Assembly (NCBI RefSeq): GCF_018614195.1
Contig: NZ_JAGGOT010000059.1
Span: forward strand, 62,001 to 126,000
From: Streptomyces sp. ISL-43
GTDB taxonomy: Bacteria; Actinomycetota; Actinomycetes; Streptomycetales; Streptomycetaceae
Length of the DNA: 64,000 bases
Reading direction: 5' to 3'
Shown: positions 17,168 through 27,179 of the stretch, in pieces
How the letters are laid out: the number at the start of each line of letters is the position of its first letter
How positions within the stretch are numbered: position 1 is the stretch's first letter
Notes under the pieces: generated by a model
What the model was told of the DNA's origin: nothing
Seen by the model: the letters and a program-made list of their open reading frames with translations, nothing else
The model's database searches: none
Position numbers and translations under genes: made by a program

Positions 17168-17887
17168 TCAGCCGGCGAACCCCGGCGTCACCAGACCTGA
17201 CTCGTACGCGATCACTACCGCGTGGGTCCGGTTCTGCGCTCCGAGCTTGGTCAGCACGTTCCCGACATGCGTCTTCACCGTTTCCAGGCTCACCCTGAGC
17301 GACTCGGCGATCTCAGGGTTGGACAGGCCGGTGGCCATCGACCGCAGCACCTCCTCCTCCCGCCCCGTCAGTGCTGCCTTGGGCAACGCCTCGGCGGAAC
17401 CGAGCGGGCGGGCGGCGACCATCCGGCGCAGCGCCGTCGGGAAGAGGATCGCCTCCCCAGCCGCCACCACCCGCACTGCCTCCGCGATCTGCCGGACCGG
17501 AAGCCGTTTGAGGACGAACCCACTGGCCCCCGCGCTGAGCGCGGCGGTGACGTAGCCGTCGTTCTCGAAGGTGGTGATCACCACGACCTTCGGTGGTTCG
17601 GCCGACTCGGCCAGCAGCTGCCGGGTGGCCTCGATCCCGTTGAGACGCGGCATCCGCACATCCATCAGGACCACGTCCGGCCGCAGCCGCCGAGCCTGCT
17701 CGACCGCTTCAACGCCGTCGGCGGCTTCCCCGATCACCGCGATCCCGGGCTGTGCCGCGAGCAACGTGCGTAGACCACTGCGGGTCACCTCGTCGTCGTC
17801 CGCGATCAGGAGTGTGACGGGGGTGTTGGCAGCTGAGCTCGCGTCAGGGCTGGTCGTGACGACTTCGCACACGTCAGGGCCGATCAC
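17168..17887 (-). CDS. NarL/FixJ-type response regulator
   Basis: GTG at 17887 overlaps the kinase stop, so the pair is coupled. The 239-residue protein has a receiver domain (acidic pocket IADDDEV, phosphoacceptor Asp in VVLMDVRMPRLNG, conserved Thr in VVITTF, Lys in FVLKRLP). A LuxR-type helix-turn-helix follows (LTGREEEVLRSMATGLSNPE with ETVKTHVGNVLTKLG). It begins with about 22 extra residues before the receiver domain. It should be phosphorylated by the kinase encoded upstream and act as a DNA-binding regulator; targets are unknown. Confidence 0.93.
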   Translation of the reverse strand: MIGPDVCEVVTTSPDASSAANTPVTLLIADDDEVTRSGLRTLLAAQPGIAVIGEAADGVEAVEQARRLRPDVVLMDVRMPRLNGIEATRQLLAESAEPPKVVVITTFENDGYVTAALSAGASGFVLKRLPVRQIAEAVRVVAAGEAILFPTALRRMVAARPLGSAEALPKAALTGREEEVLRSMATGLSNPEIAESLRVSLETVKTHVGNVLTKLGAQNRTHAVVIAYESGLVTPGFAG

Positions 17888-19185
17888 GCGGACAATCGTA
17901 TCGGCAGTCGGACCGTCAACCGCCAGTGCTGCGGCCCGTCCGGGCCGGCCTCGATCTCACCGTGCAGCAGCCGTACGCGCTCGGCCAGGCCGGGCAGACC
18001 GTGCCCGGAGGTCGGGAAGGCACCCGGGCTCGTGCCGGTACCGGTACCCGTTCCCGCCCCGGTCCGGTTGACCACGCTGAGCTCCAGCCCGTCCGGCGCG
18101 GCCGCCACCCGTACCTCGATCGGACCGCCCGCCCCGTGCCGCAACGCGTTCGTCAGACCCTCCTGGAGGATCCGGTACGCCGCCCGGGAGAGCGTCGCCT
18201 GGACCCGCGCCGGCTCGCCCGACATCTCCGGCTCCACCACCGCGCCCGCGTGCCGCAACCGGTCCAGCAGCTCGGGCAGGTCGGCCAAGGTCCGGGTCGG
18301 CGCTGTCTGTGCCTTCTCCTCGCGCAGCACGCCCAGCACGTAGTCCAGGTCCTCCAGCGCGGCCCGGGTCGACTCCTCGATGCTGCGCAGGGCGGCCCGG
18401 GCCGCCGCCGGGTCGGCGGAGAGCACTTCGCCCGCAACCGCCGCCTGGATCGTGGTCGCGGTCAGCGTGTGCCCGATCGAGTCGTGCAACTCGTGGGCCA
18501 GTCGGTTACGTTCGGCCAGCCGCAGCTCCCGCTCGGCCGCCAGCGCGAGCCGCTCGGCCGACGAAGGCCCCAACAACCTTGGCGCCAGCCACCGCAGTGC
18601 GTTCGTCACCACCGCGCACACAGCCGCCGCGAGCACCACGCAGCCGAGCGCCACCGCCCAGCTGCCCCAGCCGTCCGTCACCCGGACCGACCAGCCGAAC
18701 AGACTCACCCCCGCCTCGGCGTCGATCCAGTTCCCCGGCAGGACCAGGCCCGCGACGATCAGCACGCCGCTCACCAGCGCCCCCGTCCACCCCAGTGCCA
18801 CGTGCAGCAGCAGCCAGAGCGGAGTCCGCCAACGGTCGTCGCCGGAAGGCACGGTGGGGGCCTGTACGACGGGGGCCGTCCCAGTGCCGGGTGAGCTCGC
18901 GGGCCGACGTGCGGCCACCGGATCCGGCAACGGCACGCTCAGCAGTCGACGGGCGCACGCGATCAGCACCCGTCGTGTGGTGCGGGCCAGTCCGATCACG
19001 CCGATCAGTGCCGCCCAGACCAGCAGGGTCAGGACGACCTGCACTCCATAGGGAGCGGATCCCCACGCCAGCACCGGAAGCAGCGCGAAGGGCAGCAGCG
19101 GAAGGCTCGCCAACGCGCCGCAATAGGCGAACAGCACACCCGAATACGTGGAGCCGCGCAGCAGCGACCGGATTCCCGTGATCAT
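17884..19185 (-). CDS. Membrane sensor histidine kinase (HisKA_3 type)
   Basis: The 433-residue protein has four hydrophobic segments: two in residues 15-70 and two around 125-215. A cytoplasmic HisKA_3 dimerisation domain follows, with phospho-acceptor His in RLAHELHDSIGHTLTATTIQ, then an HATPase_c domain (N-box ILQEGLTNALRHG, G-box GHGLPGLAERV). A Gly-Thr run (TGAGTGTGTGTSPG) interrupts the ATP-lid region and may be slippage-prone. It forms a 4-nt-overlapping operon with the response regulator. The short extracytoplasmic loops suggest it senses membrane or intramembrane signals. Confidence 0.92.
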   Translation of the reverse strand: MITGIRSLLRGSTYSGVLFAYCGALASLPLLPFALLPVLAWGSAPYGVQVVLTLLVWAALIGVIGLARTTRRVLIACARRLLSVPLPDPVAARRPASSPGTGTAPVVQAPTVPSGDDRWRTPLWLLLHVALGWTGALVSGVLIVAGLVLPGNWIDAEAGVSLFGWSVRVTDGWGSWAVALGCVVLAAAVCAVVTNALRWLAPRLLGPSSAERLALAAERELRLAERNRLAHELHDSIGHTLTATTIQAAVAGEVLSADPAAARAALRSIEESTRAALEDLDYVLGVLREEKAQTAPTRTLADLPELLDRLRHAGAVVEPEMSGEPARVQATLSRAAYRILQEGLTNALRHGAGGPIEVRVAAAPDGLELSVVNRTGAGTGTGTGTSPGAFPTSGHGLPGLAERVRLLHGEIEAGPDGPQHWRLTVRLPIRLSA

Positions 19186-19322
19186 AGTCGGCCAGTATGG
19201 CGGGGAGGTTCACCGGTGACCTCCCCCGATCGAGGGAGCACCTTCTCCCGTCTTCCGGCGATGCGCAGCCGACACCCCGCAGACCAGGATCGTGTCCTGC
19301 CCAGTTGACGGAAGGACGGATG

Positions 19323-19826
19323 ATGAACACGCAAGGGACAGGGACGTCGCCGAATCACAAGGCGCCGGCCGAGGCGGTGTCGACTTGGACGACGTCAACG
19401 CCGAATAGGGCGGCGCTCAGTCAGTCGGCATCGACCTGGGCCGCTGAGGCAGGCCCGCCTTTCCCCAGCCCCCAGGACCCCGGCTACGACGACGGCATGC
19501 GGACTCCGGTCGGCAGGCACGGCCCGGCCGTGGCCGCCATGGTGCTGGGCGTCATCAGCTTGATGACCTCGATCGTCTTCGTCGGCGGCCTGCTCGGCGG
19601 CATCGGCCTGATCCTTGGCATCGTCGGACTGAGGACGGCCAAGCGGACCGGCATCGGCCGGGGGAAGGCCATCACCGGCGTGGTGACGTCGGCCATCGCG
19701 ATCGTGGTGTCGATCTTGGTCGCCGTCTTCATGGTCTGGTACGCCAACCAGACGCAGGAGTGCTACCAGCCCGACAGCTTCCAGCAATACAAGCAGTGCG
19801 TCCACCAGCAGCTCGCCGGAAACTGA
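19323..19826 (+). CDS. DUF4190-domain membrane protein
   Basis: The second of two adjacent ATGs (19323) is preferred for spacing from GGAAGGA; ATG 19320 is the alternative. The 167-residue protein has a long polar N-terminus (about 60 residues). Two membrane segments in the DUF4190 pattern follow: AAMVLGVISLMTSIVFVGGL, then GLILGIVGLRTAKRTGIGRG, then AITGVVTSAIAIVVSILVAV. A short extracytoplasmic tail contains two cysteines (QECYQPD, KQCVHQQ). The function of DUF4190 is unknown. Confidence 0.8.
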   Translation: MNTQGTGTSPNHKAPAEAVSTWTTSTPNRAALSQSASTWAAEAGPPFPSPQDPGYDDGMRTPVGRHGPAVAAMVLGVISLMTSIVFVGGLLGGIGLILGIVGLRTAKRTGIGRGKAITGVVTSAIAIVVSILVAVFMVWYANQTQECYQPDSFQQYKQCVHQQLAGN

Positions 19827-19979
19827 CCGGCGGCCGGTAGCGCGGTCGGCGCCGCCCCGGCTCGGAGCACCGTCGCAAGCCCAAGCCGTGAGCCCATCCT
19901 GGCGATGGACTCGCCAACCTCCCACGCACAAAAGGGCGGAAGGACCGGTCACCTCTCCCCAGCAAGGACGAGCGTCATC

Positions 19980-21172
19980 GTGCGAAACAGACGAACATCA
20001 TCTCTTCTGGCTGTCGGCATCGCAGCGACTTTCGTTTCAGCGCTGACACCCGCCACGACCTTCGCCGCATCCCAGTCCTCTGCGGCCAAGGACGCTCTGC
20101 GGCAGTTCACGCAGCAGAAGCCGCGCTGGCGGCAGTGCGACACGGGGAGTCCCGCCACCTATCAGTGCGCGACTCTCAAGGTGCCGCTCGACTACAGCGA
20201 TCCCGGTGGCCGGAAGATCGATATAGCGGTATCCCGACTGAGGGCAAGCAATGCAGGGGAACGCCGCGGCGTTCTGCTGCTCAACCCCGGCGGCCCTGGG
20301 GGGCCGGGCCTGAATCTGCCCGTCGCCCCGGAATTGGAACTCCCCGAGGAAGTGAGGAGGCAGTACGACCTCATCGGGTTCGACCCGAGGGGCGTCGGGC
20401 AGAGCTCGCCCGTCAGCTGTGGTCTGACCGACGGCGAGCAGAACTTTGAACGCCCGTACAGGGCCGAGACGTTCGCGAAGGATGTGGAGTGGGCACGTAC
20501 GGTGGCCGACAAGTGCCGGGCCAAGGGGGGTGACATGCTGCGGCACCTCACCACCCGCAACACCGCTCGCGATATGGACGTCATCCGTGCCGTGCTGGGA
20601 GAGAAGAAGATCTCCTATCTGGGGTTCTCCTACGGCACTTACCTCGGCGCCGTCTACACGCAGATGTTTTCCCGACGAACCGACCGGTTCGTGCTGGACA
20701 GTGCAACCGACCCCGCGCGGATCTGGCGGGGAGTGCTTGGGCTGTCCTGTGCGCCGACACCCGTACGTGGCCGCGCGACCCCGAGCAGTACCGCCGCGAA
20801 GCGATCCGCGACAGGGCCCGGTATCCGCTGTACGGCGATTTCGCGTCCGACATCAAGCCGTGTGCCTTCTGGAAGCAGGGCAGCGAGCCCGCGACAACGG
20901 TGAACAACGAGGTCGGTGCACTGATCCTGCAGAACGAGTGGGACCCCGGAACGCCCCTGGCCGGCGGCCAGGGCATGCACCGGGCTTTGCGCGGCTCGCG
21001 AATGGTCACGGTCGCCGGGGGAGAGGGGCACATCGTCTACGGCTCCAACTCCTGTGCGGACAAGAGCCTCACGGTGTATCTGACCACGGGCAGTCTCCCA
21101 ACCAAGGACCTGACCTGCCACGCTCCTCATGGCGTGATCGTTCGTGGAACCGTGCCTGACGGATCTGGGTGA
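19980..21172 (+). pseudogene. Secreted tripeptidyl-aminopeptidase (alpha/beta hydrolase), internally deleted and frameshifted
   Basis: GTG at 19980 opens a frame with signal peptide, the N-terminal block LLLNPGGPGGPG, GFDPRGVGQSSP and the nucleophile elbow LGFSYGTYLGAVY. After DPARIWRG (about 20735) the frame loses family character. The C-terminal part continues in another frame from about 20749 (CADTRTWPRDPEQYRREAIR) and carries the other triad elements, Asp in NEWDPGTPL and His in GEGHIVYG. About 500 nt of lid region normally found between them is absent. All three triad residues survive, but in two frames, so no functional enzyme is expected. Family: streptomycete SlpD/Tap-like proteases (S33). 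Confidence 0.85.
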
Positions 21173-21472
21173 GCGGCTGATGCCGGACGAGTTATGGCGC
21201 GAGATCCGGCACCGCATCGCCCGCAAGGGCATCGACCCCTCATCGAAGCTCGGCCGCCGGCGATGGGTCGTTGCGAGGATCGCGTCCCGGCTCGCCGACT
21301 TGCCGCCGACTTCACCGTCGCTGCGAGCCGGAACACTTCCTCGCCTTCGTCGGCATCGCCAGGTCCAGTCGAGCACAGCTGGAGCTGACCGGCGATGGCC
21401 GACGAAACGAAGCCGTTGGAACAACGTCTTACCGGGTTCGGGCGCAGCTCCGTTACCGCGGCGTACCGGCCG

Positions 21473-22669
21473 TCACTTCTTGCACAGGGCGGTGTCGAGG
21501 ACGGCGTCGGCGTCGGTGTAGCCCGTCGGGGTGGGCGCCATGTTGGCGGTGACGACGATCGTGGCGGCGCGGCCGTCATCCGTGACACCGGGGACCGTGT
21601 GGTAGCCGGGAGTGTCACCGCCGTGGCCCCACATCACGCCGCCACAGCTCAGCGGCGTACTGGCCAGCCCCAGTCCGTATTGCCCGCCGACCCCCGTGAC
21701 GGGACCGTCGGGGATCTCGACGGTGGTACGCATCTGCGCGAGCTCCGAGGGCTGCAGGAGCTCGCCGCCGATCAGGGCGGAGAAGAAGCGGTTCAGGTCG
21801 CTGGGGGTGGAGATCAGCTGCCCGGCGGCCCAGCCCCAGGAGGGGTCCAGTTCCGTGACGTTCTCCAGCGGCGCTCCGGGCTTCGCCGCGTGGTAGCCCT
21901 GGGGGTGGGCCTCTCGGATGTGTTCGTCGCCCACGCCGGGGAAGTAGGTGTGGCGCAGCCCGATGCGGTCGATGACCCGCTGGGTGATCTGCTCGGCCAA
22001 CGGCCGGCCGGTGACCTTCTCGATGAGCAGCCCGGCCACGATGTAGTTGGTGTTGCTGTACGACCACCTGGCCCCGGGGGCGAACTCCGACTTGTGGGCC
22101 AGTGCCGTGTCGAGCAGATCGCGGGGCTGGTAGTACCTGTGACGGTCCTTGCCGAGGACGGCCTCCAGCATGGAGTCGGTGTAGTTGGGGAGTCCGCTGG
22201 TGTGCTGGAGGATCTGACGCACCGTGATGTTGTTGCCGTCGATACCCTCGCCGCGCACCAGGTTGGGCAGGTATCGCTCGATGGGGGAGTCGAGGGCGAC
22301 CTTGCCCTCGCCGACCAGTTGCAGGACGACCGTGGCGGTGAACGTCTTGGTGTTGCTGCCCGCCCGTACTTGCCCGTCCACCGGCACCTTCGCCCCGGTC
22401 CTCAAGTCTCCGACGCCGGCGGTGTAGTTGCGGGTGCGCCCGTCGCGGTCGACGGTGGCGACCAGAGCGGCGGGGAACCGGTCCTCGGTCACCAGCCGCT
22501 CCAGGCGCTTGCTCACGACATCGCGAGAGCCGTGGGACTCTGCTGCCGCGGGCAACGTGCCGACTACGGCCAGGGCGGCAGCCACCACCGCTACCGCCGC
22601 GACAGCCCGCCGAGGCCTGGACAGTGATGTCGCGTGAACACGCCGGAGCTTCTGAGAACGGTCGGACAT
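21473..22669 (-). CDS. Secreted serine hydrolase (beta-lactamase / D-Ala-D-Ala carboxypeptidase, S12)
   Basis: ATG at 22669 has AAGGGGAG about 8 nt upstream; the open frame extends further without support. The 398-residue precursor has a basic signal peptide (AVAAVAVVAAALAVVGTLPAAA). The class C motifs are present: SxxK as GSNTKTF, YxN as YSNTNY, and HGGDTPG near the end in place of KTG. This is typical of streptomycete DD-peptidase/esterase homologues. It probably acts on D-Ala peptides or esters outside the cell. It stands alone. Confidence 0.9.
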   Translation of the reverse strand: MSDRSQKLRRVHATSLSRPRRAVAAVAVVAAALAVVGTLPAAAESHGSRDVVSKRLERLVTEDRFPAALVATVDRDGRTRNYTAGVGDLRTGAKVPVDGQVRAGSNTKTFTATVVLQLVGEGKVALDSPIERYLPNLVRGEGIDGNNITVRQILQHTSGLPNYTDSMLEAVLGKDRHRYYQPRDLLDTALAHKSEFAPGARWSYSNTNYIVAGLLIEKVTGRPLAEQITQRVIDRIGLRHTYFPGVGDEHIREAHPQGYHAAKPGAPLENVTELDPSWGWAAGQLISTPSDLNRFFSALIGGELLQPSELAQMRTTVEIPDGPVTGVGGQYGLGLASTPLSCGGVMWGHGGDTPGYHTVPGVTDDGRAATIVVTANMAPTPTGYTDADAVLDTALCKK

Positions 22670-22960
22670 GGGTGGACTCCCCTTGCGTAGCCTGCTGGTT
22701 GCACCGGAAAACCGGATGCGTCCAGCCTGCGTGTCCAAGATCCACCGATCCAACCAGCCAGCACGCCCATGCAACGTAGGGTCAACCCCCCGGCTCCTTG
22801 GGGGCTGTCGGCACCCTTGTCCGGCCGTATCTCCTCGTCCTTGGCGGCCGCGACCAACGAGTCCGTCCGTGCGCGATCGCCGGGAGTGCCGCGCCGAGGC
22901 CGAGGAGTCACGGCAGTCCTTCGCGCCTGACGAGGCCGGATGTGCCCGGCCCGCGCGCCG

Positions 22961-24955
22961 TCAGGTGGCGCCGCCGGGTGCGGAGATGGCGAGCAGTGCC
23001 GCGCGCGTGGCCTCGCACAGTTCGTCGTCCAGCGGGACGGAGCGCCGGCTTCCGTGCTTGACGGGCCGCTCGTCGGTGTCGAGGAACCTCCTCAGCGCGG
23101 GCTCCGCCGGGGCGGCGTCCGCGCCGATCCGGGCCAGCAGCTTCACCGACTCGACGACCGACCGGGAGGCGCGCCCCCGCTCCGCGGACGGTGTGATCGC
23201 CTCGACGAGGGCCGGGACGACCTCGTCGGCCCGCCCGGTGATCCGCCACAGCGCCTCGCCGACGCGCAGCGGCAGCCAGCCCTGCTCGTGCACGGCGAGG
23301 AGCTCGCGCAGCCGTCCGACGTACGGGGTGCCCGCCGGCCCCAGTTCACCCAGCAGCGTGACGGCGCTGTCCCGGCCGTACGGCTCGTCCAGGTGCGGAA
23401 GCAGCAAGGTGAGCGCGGGCTCCCGGTCGCCGGTCAATCGCCCGTACGCGAGTTTCAGGGAGCTCGACGCCAACGGCCGGCCTTCGGGCGGGGTGTCGAG
23501 CAGGGCGCGCAGCCGCTCGCCGGGCACGGCCTCGGCCGCGGCCGGACCGATCGCGGCGAGGGCGTCCAGCGCCCACACCGCGCAGTCGGAGTCCAGGAGG
23601 CCGAGCAGGTCCGGGATAGCGGGGGCCGCCGCGGCACCCCAGTGCTCCAGCAGCCGGCAGAGCCCGCGCCGGTCGTCGAGGGTGGAGGCGGCGGCGAGCC
23701 GGGCCCTCAACGGGGGCAGCAGCACGTCGGCGTGGGCACTCAGCTCTCCGGCGACCTCGATCAGGCTCAGCTTGTACGTCCACCAGCCGTCGCCGTAGGA
23801 CTCGTGGTACGCGAACCCGAGCTGCTCCCCGGCCAGGCGCCGCGCCAACGGTGGTACGCACCGCACGTCGCCGAGTCGGGACAGTGCCCACATCTCGTGG
23901 GACCGGGCGGGCAGGTAGGGCTCGCCCTCGTCCGTCACCATGGCCGCCAGGGCGTCGGCCCAGGGGCGGGCGGCGTGCCCGCACATGCCGAGGACCCGGG
24001 CGGCGAAGAGCCGGTTGTCGGACTCGGGGTCGGACAGTGAACGGGCCACGGCCGGTAGCAGATCCGGTACGGCGGAGCGCCGACGGCTGAGGGCTTGGGC
24101 GGCCGCCTCCAGCGCGCCCGCGCGCACGGAGGGGTCCGGGTGTCCGAGCAGCTTGTGGGTCGCGTCGGCCAGGCCCGCCCGGTCTTCCCGCAGCAGGCCG
24201 ACGGCCCAGACGACCGTCCGGGGGCCGGGGGCGCCGCCCGGCCGCCACGTCGCCGGTTCACTGCCGGACAGCACGTCGGACACCGTCCGCGCGTACGCGG
24301 CGTCGCCCTGCCCCGGCAGCGCGTGGCGCAGGGCCTGTACGGCGGCGAGGCGTACGGAGGGCTCGGCGTCGTCCATGAGTTCCCGCAGCCAGCCGAGGGA
24401 GTCGCCCCGCAGTTCATCGGCGTGGGCGGTCAACGAGCCGACAGAGTCGATGAGCCGGAGCCGCGTCTGCGGTCCGGGCTCCACGGCCCACCGTGCCCGC
24501 AACGCCGAGATCACCTCGTCGGCCCGGTGGCGGGCCTCGGCGAGGGCGCTCGCGACGGCGGTGCGGATCACGGCCACGGGGTCGTCGAGCAGCGGCAGCA
24601 GGTCCGCCACCGCCAGGTCCCACGCGGCGGGCCAAGCCGAAGTGACGAAGTGGGGTCTCGCGGTGTTCGCCGCGTCAGCCAGAGCGCCGACGAGGCAGAG
24701 GAGGTCCAGGCGGACGTCCGTGGCGATGGCCGGGTCCGCGGCGGCCGCGATGACGTAGGGAAGAGCGGCCGGAGCCGAGGAGTAGACGCCGCCGCCCTGA
24801 TGGTGGACGTGCGTGAACAGAACCTCGGCAGCGTCGGCGGCCTTGTCCAGCCGGTAGAGATCCCGCAACAGGCCGGGCACGTCCTCGGCCGTACCGTAGG
24901 CATGCTTCAGCGCATGCCAATCGACGGCGTCGAGTCGCGCGAGAGCGTCGCTCAT
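22961..24955 (-). CDS. HEAT-repeat protein
   Basis: ATG at 24955 is chosen (AGAGGG upstream; the family-like sequence begins there). The 664-residue protein is built of about fifteen helical HEAT/PBS-lyase-like repeats, for example PSVRLAAVQALRHALPGQGD, DPSVRAGALEAAAQALSRRR and PESDNRLFAARVLGMCGHAA. The C-terminus holds more canonical repeats. No catalytic motif, signal peptide or membrane segment is seen, so it is a cytoplasmic scaffold or binding protein. The antisense strand is open for long stretches, a consequence of GC bias. Confidence 0.85.
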   Translation of the reverse strand: MSDALARLDAVDWHALKHAYGTAEDVPGLLRDLYRLDKAADAAEVLFTHVHHQGGGVYSSAPAALPYVIAAAADPAIATDVRLDLLCLVGALADAANTARPHFVTSAWPAAWDLAVADLLPLLDDPVAVIRTAVASALAEARHRADEVISALRARWAVEPGPQTRLRLIDSVGSLTAHADELRGDSLGWLRELMDDAEPSVRLAAVQALRHALPGQGDAAYARTVSDVLSGSEPATWRPGGAPGPRTVVWAVGLLREDRAGLADATHKLLGHPDPSVRAGALEAAAQALSRRRSAVPDLLPAVARSLSDPESDNRLFAARVLGMCGHAARPWADALAAMVTDEGEPYLPARSHEMWALSRLGDVRCVPPLARRLAGEQLGFAYHESYGDGWWTYKLSLIEVAGELSAHADVLLPPLRARLAAASTLDDRRGLCRLLEHWGAAAAPAIPDLLGLLDSDCAVWALDALAAIGPAAAEAVPGERLRALLDTPPEGRPLASSSLKLAYGRLTGDREPALTLLLPHLDEPYGRDSAVTLLGELGPAGTPYVGRLRELLAVHEQGWLPLRVGEALWRITGRADEVVPALVEAITPSAERGRASRSVVESVKLLARIGADAAPAEPALRRFLDTDERPVKHGSRRSVPLDDELCEATRAALLAISAPGGAT

Positions 24956-25417
24956 CGGTGGCCCTCTTCGACCTGGCGCGAGCCCACGAAACCGCCCTGG
25001 CGGGCCGGGCACGTCGCGAGGCCGAAGAAATGCGTCAGCTTCTCGGTCATGCCACGGATTCTTCCGGACAAGGATTCCGTACCGGAGGGCGGGCCGGCGA
25101 GCGGTCCGCTCATCACCACGGGCAGTGCCTCATCGCACAGGCGGCCACGCCGCAGGAGGCAGTGGCGGCAGCGGTACGCGAGCCGCCCTCCGGCCTCGGG
25201 CCTGTCACGTCTGGGGCATTCCCCACCCAGAACCGGCGTGCACTCGGTTCATGCGCTCCGTAGCTACGGTCACGGCCGTGGCAGTGGCGAGCGCGGCGCG
25301 CATCAGTCCACGGAACGAACGACAACCGGCACCTCACCTGCAGGATCTCCGCAATCCCGCCGAAGCCGCGTGCGTGGCATGATCACGTCGATGGTGATCG
25401 TTTCCGAGGGGGAGAAC
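24956..25417. other. Divergent intergenic region, no gene seen
   Basis: About 460 bp between the HEAT gene and the beta-helix gene; it must contain both promoters. Open frames here have no recognisable content and no repeat was noted. Confidence 0.4.
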
Positions 25418-26791
25418 ATGACCGCACAGCCGAAGACCGCCCGCAGGGCGCTGCTCACCGGCGCCGTGGCCGGACTGGCCGCCGGGGCCGCCGTGATGAC
25501 CACCGGAGGGACGGCCGCCGCCGCGGCCACGGCCGCGGGCACTCCCGACTGGTTCGACGTGAAGACGTACGGGGGAGCGATCGGCGACGGCGCGACGGAC
25601 GACGCCCCCGCGATCCAGCGGGCGCTGGACGCGGCGGCCGCCGCGGGAGGCGGCACCGTCTACTTCCCTGTCGGGAAGCACCTGGTCAAGCCCACCCCCG
25701 GACAGCCGGCCCTCGCCGTCAAGGGCGACGGCATCCGCCTCGCCGGCGCCGGCGCCAAGGCGGCCACCCTGATCAAGGGCGGCGACGGCATCCTGCTGCG
25801 GATGTCCGGCACCGGCACCTCCGCCTCCACGGGCTCCACCCACCGCCGCTACTGCTCGGTGGAGAACCTCGGCTTCAACGGCAACCGCAAGACCGGCCTG
25901 CTGCTGGAGCTCTACTACAACAACAACTCCTACTTCCGCGACGTCTTCATGTCGTCGAACAACGACATGTGCATCGACGCCGTCGAGTTCTGGGACTCCC
26001 GCTTCTACAACCTCGTCATAGAGGACAGCACCGGTACCACCGGCAGCACCACCCAGCCCAACATCTGGCTGCGTAACGCCTCCTCCGCCACGGCGGGCAC
26101 CTGGGGCTACAGCCAGGACAACATCAACCAGATCCATTTCACCGGCTGCCGCATCGAGGCCTTCGGCACCGGCGCGCTGTGGATCGGCCAGGGAGCTGTC
26201 ACCTCCAACAACCCCAACGGCGTCTACATCACGGACTGCAAGTTCGAGACCTCCCGGATGCAGGGTGGCCCGCACCTGAAGACCGACGCCGGCTGCAAGC
26301 ACGTCTACGCGACGAACATCTACTGCTACGCGGGCGACTTCGCGGCCGGCACCCCCGCCACCGCACGCAACATCATCAGCTGGGCGGCGAGTTCCAGCGC
26401 CCTGGAGAACGTGGTCATCGCCAACAAGGCGGGCAAGGCCACCGTCAACGCGGGCGTGACCCTCTACTCCGGCCCCGGCTCGACGGCGGTGCTGCGCAAC
26501 GTCGTGGGCCTCTACGGCACCCCGCCGACAGGCACCCACATCTACTACGAGCAGTCGTCCACCGGCGACTTCCGGGTGGAGAACAGCTACGGCAGCAGCG
26601 GCGCCCAGGCGACCGGCACGATCCCGGTCAAGAACGCCCCGAACCCGCCGCTGCGGCTGGTCCCGGGCCCCGTCAACGACGCCTCCTTCACCCGCCAGCC
26701 ACTGGACGGCACGATGGCCGTGGACTCGGTCAACAAGCGCCTGTACGTACGGGTCGGCGGCCAGTGGCTCTGGTCGGCCCTCAACAGCTGA
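25418..26791 (+). CDS. Secreted pectate-lyase-superfamily (GH28-like) beta-helix protein
   Basis: ATG 25418 follows GAGGGGGAG; upstream frame is unsupported. The 457-residue precursor has a Tat-like start (TARRALLTGAVAGLAAG). The pectate-lyase-3/GH28 N-terminal block follows: WFDVKTYGGAIGDGATDDAP, IQRALDAA and GGGTVYFPVGKHLV. Repeated strands ending in N/D ladders form a right-handed parallel beta-helix. The acidic residues of classical polygalacturonases (NTD, DD, GHG) are not evident, so catalysis is uncertain. The tail (MAVDSVNKRLYVRVGGQWL) resembles phage and polysaccharide-active tails. It probably binds or cleaves an external polysaccharide. Confidence 0.85.
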   Translation: MTAQPKTARRALLTGAVAGLAAGAAVMTTGGTAAAAATAAGTPDWFDVKTYGGAIGDGATDDAPAIQRALDAAAAAGGGTVYFPVGKHLVKPTPGQPALAVKGDGIRLAGAGAKAATLIKGGDGILLRMSGTGTSASTGSTHRRYCSVENLGFNGNRKTGLLLELYYNNNSYFRDVFMSSNNDMCIDAVEFWDSRFYNLVIEDSTGTTGSTTQPNIWLRNASSATAGTWGYSQDNINQIHFTGCRIEAFGTGALWIGQGAVTSNNPNGVYITDCKFETSRMQGGPHLKTDAGCKHVYATNIYCYAGDFAAGTPATARNIISWAASSSALENVVIANKAGKATVNAGVTLYSGPGSTAVLRNVVGLYGTPPTGTHIYYEQSSTGDFRVENSYGSSGAQATGTIPVKNAPNPPLRLVPGPVNDASFTRQPLDGTMAVDSVNKRLYVRVGGQWLWSALNS

Positions 26792-26824
26792 TCAACCCGG
26801 CCGACCACCGGCCGGTGCCCCGGC

Positions 26825-26990
26825 TCAGCCGGCCGCGTTCGTCAAGGAGGGCTTCGTGACGGCCTCCCGGGCCGAGACGGTCAGCTCCGCGACGGTGATC
26901 GCACGGTCTGCCCTCACGCTCGATCTCGGCGATCCGGATGATCAGGTTGTCGCGGATCCCGACCAGCCGTGCCGGCTGGTGTCGGCGTTG
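26825..26990 (-). pseudogene. Possible C-terminal gene remnant (recombinase-like)
   Basis: Read leftward, ARLVGIRDNLIIRIAEIEREG is followed, after a one-base frame change, by ADRAITVAELTVSAREAVTK and a stop at 26825. The stretch IRDNLIxRIAEAEREG recalls the C-terminus of some actinobacterial recombinases and transposases. Codon use is gene-like. No upstream portion was found, so this would be the 3' end only. The identification is weak. Confidence 0.3.
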
Positions 26991-27179
26991 AGCACCGACA
27001 CCGAGTGCGCTCATCGGATGAATACGGCGACGTCAGGGGGCCCAAGGGGGCCTGCGCGCGGGAGGACGTGGTCGGCTGGTCCCGGCGCCCTCGTCGACGG
27101 TCTGCGGCAGGTCGGACGGGGGCCGCTGTGCGGAGCGCGTCCGAGGGGGCGCCTCCTGGTGCATGAGGAGGAACCCCTG

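Noticed and set aside
24095-25417. Plus-strand frame continuous with the beta-helix gene
   Set aside because: It is antisense to the HEAT-repeat gene; the ribosome site and signal peptide place the real start at 25418.
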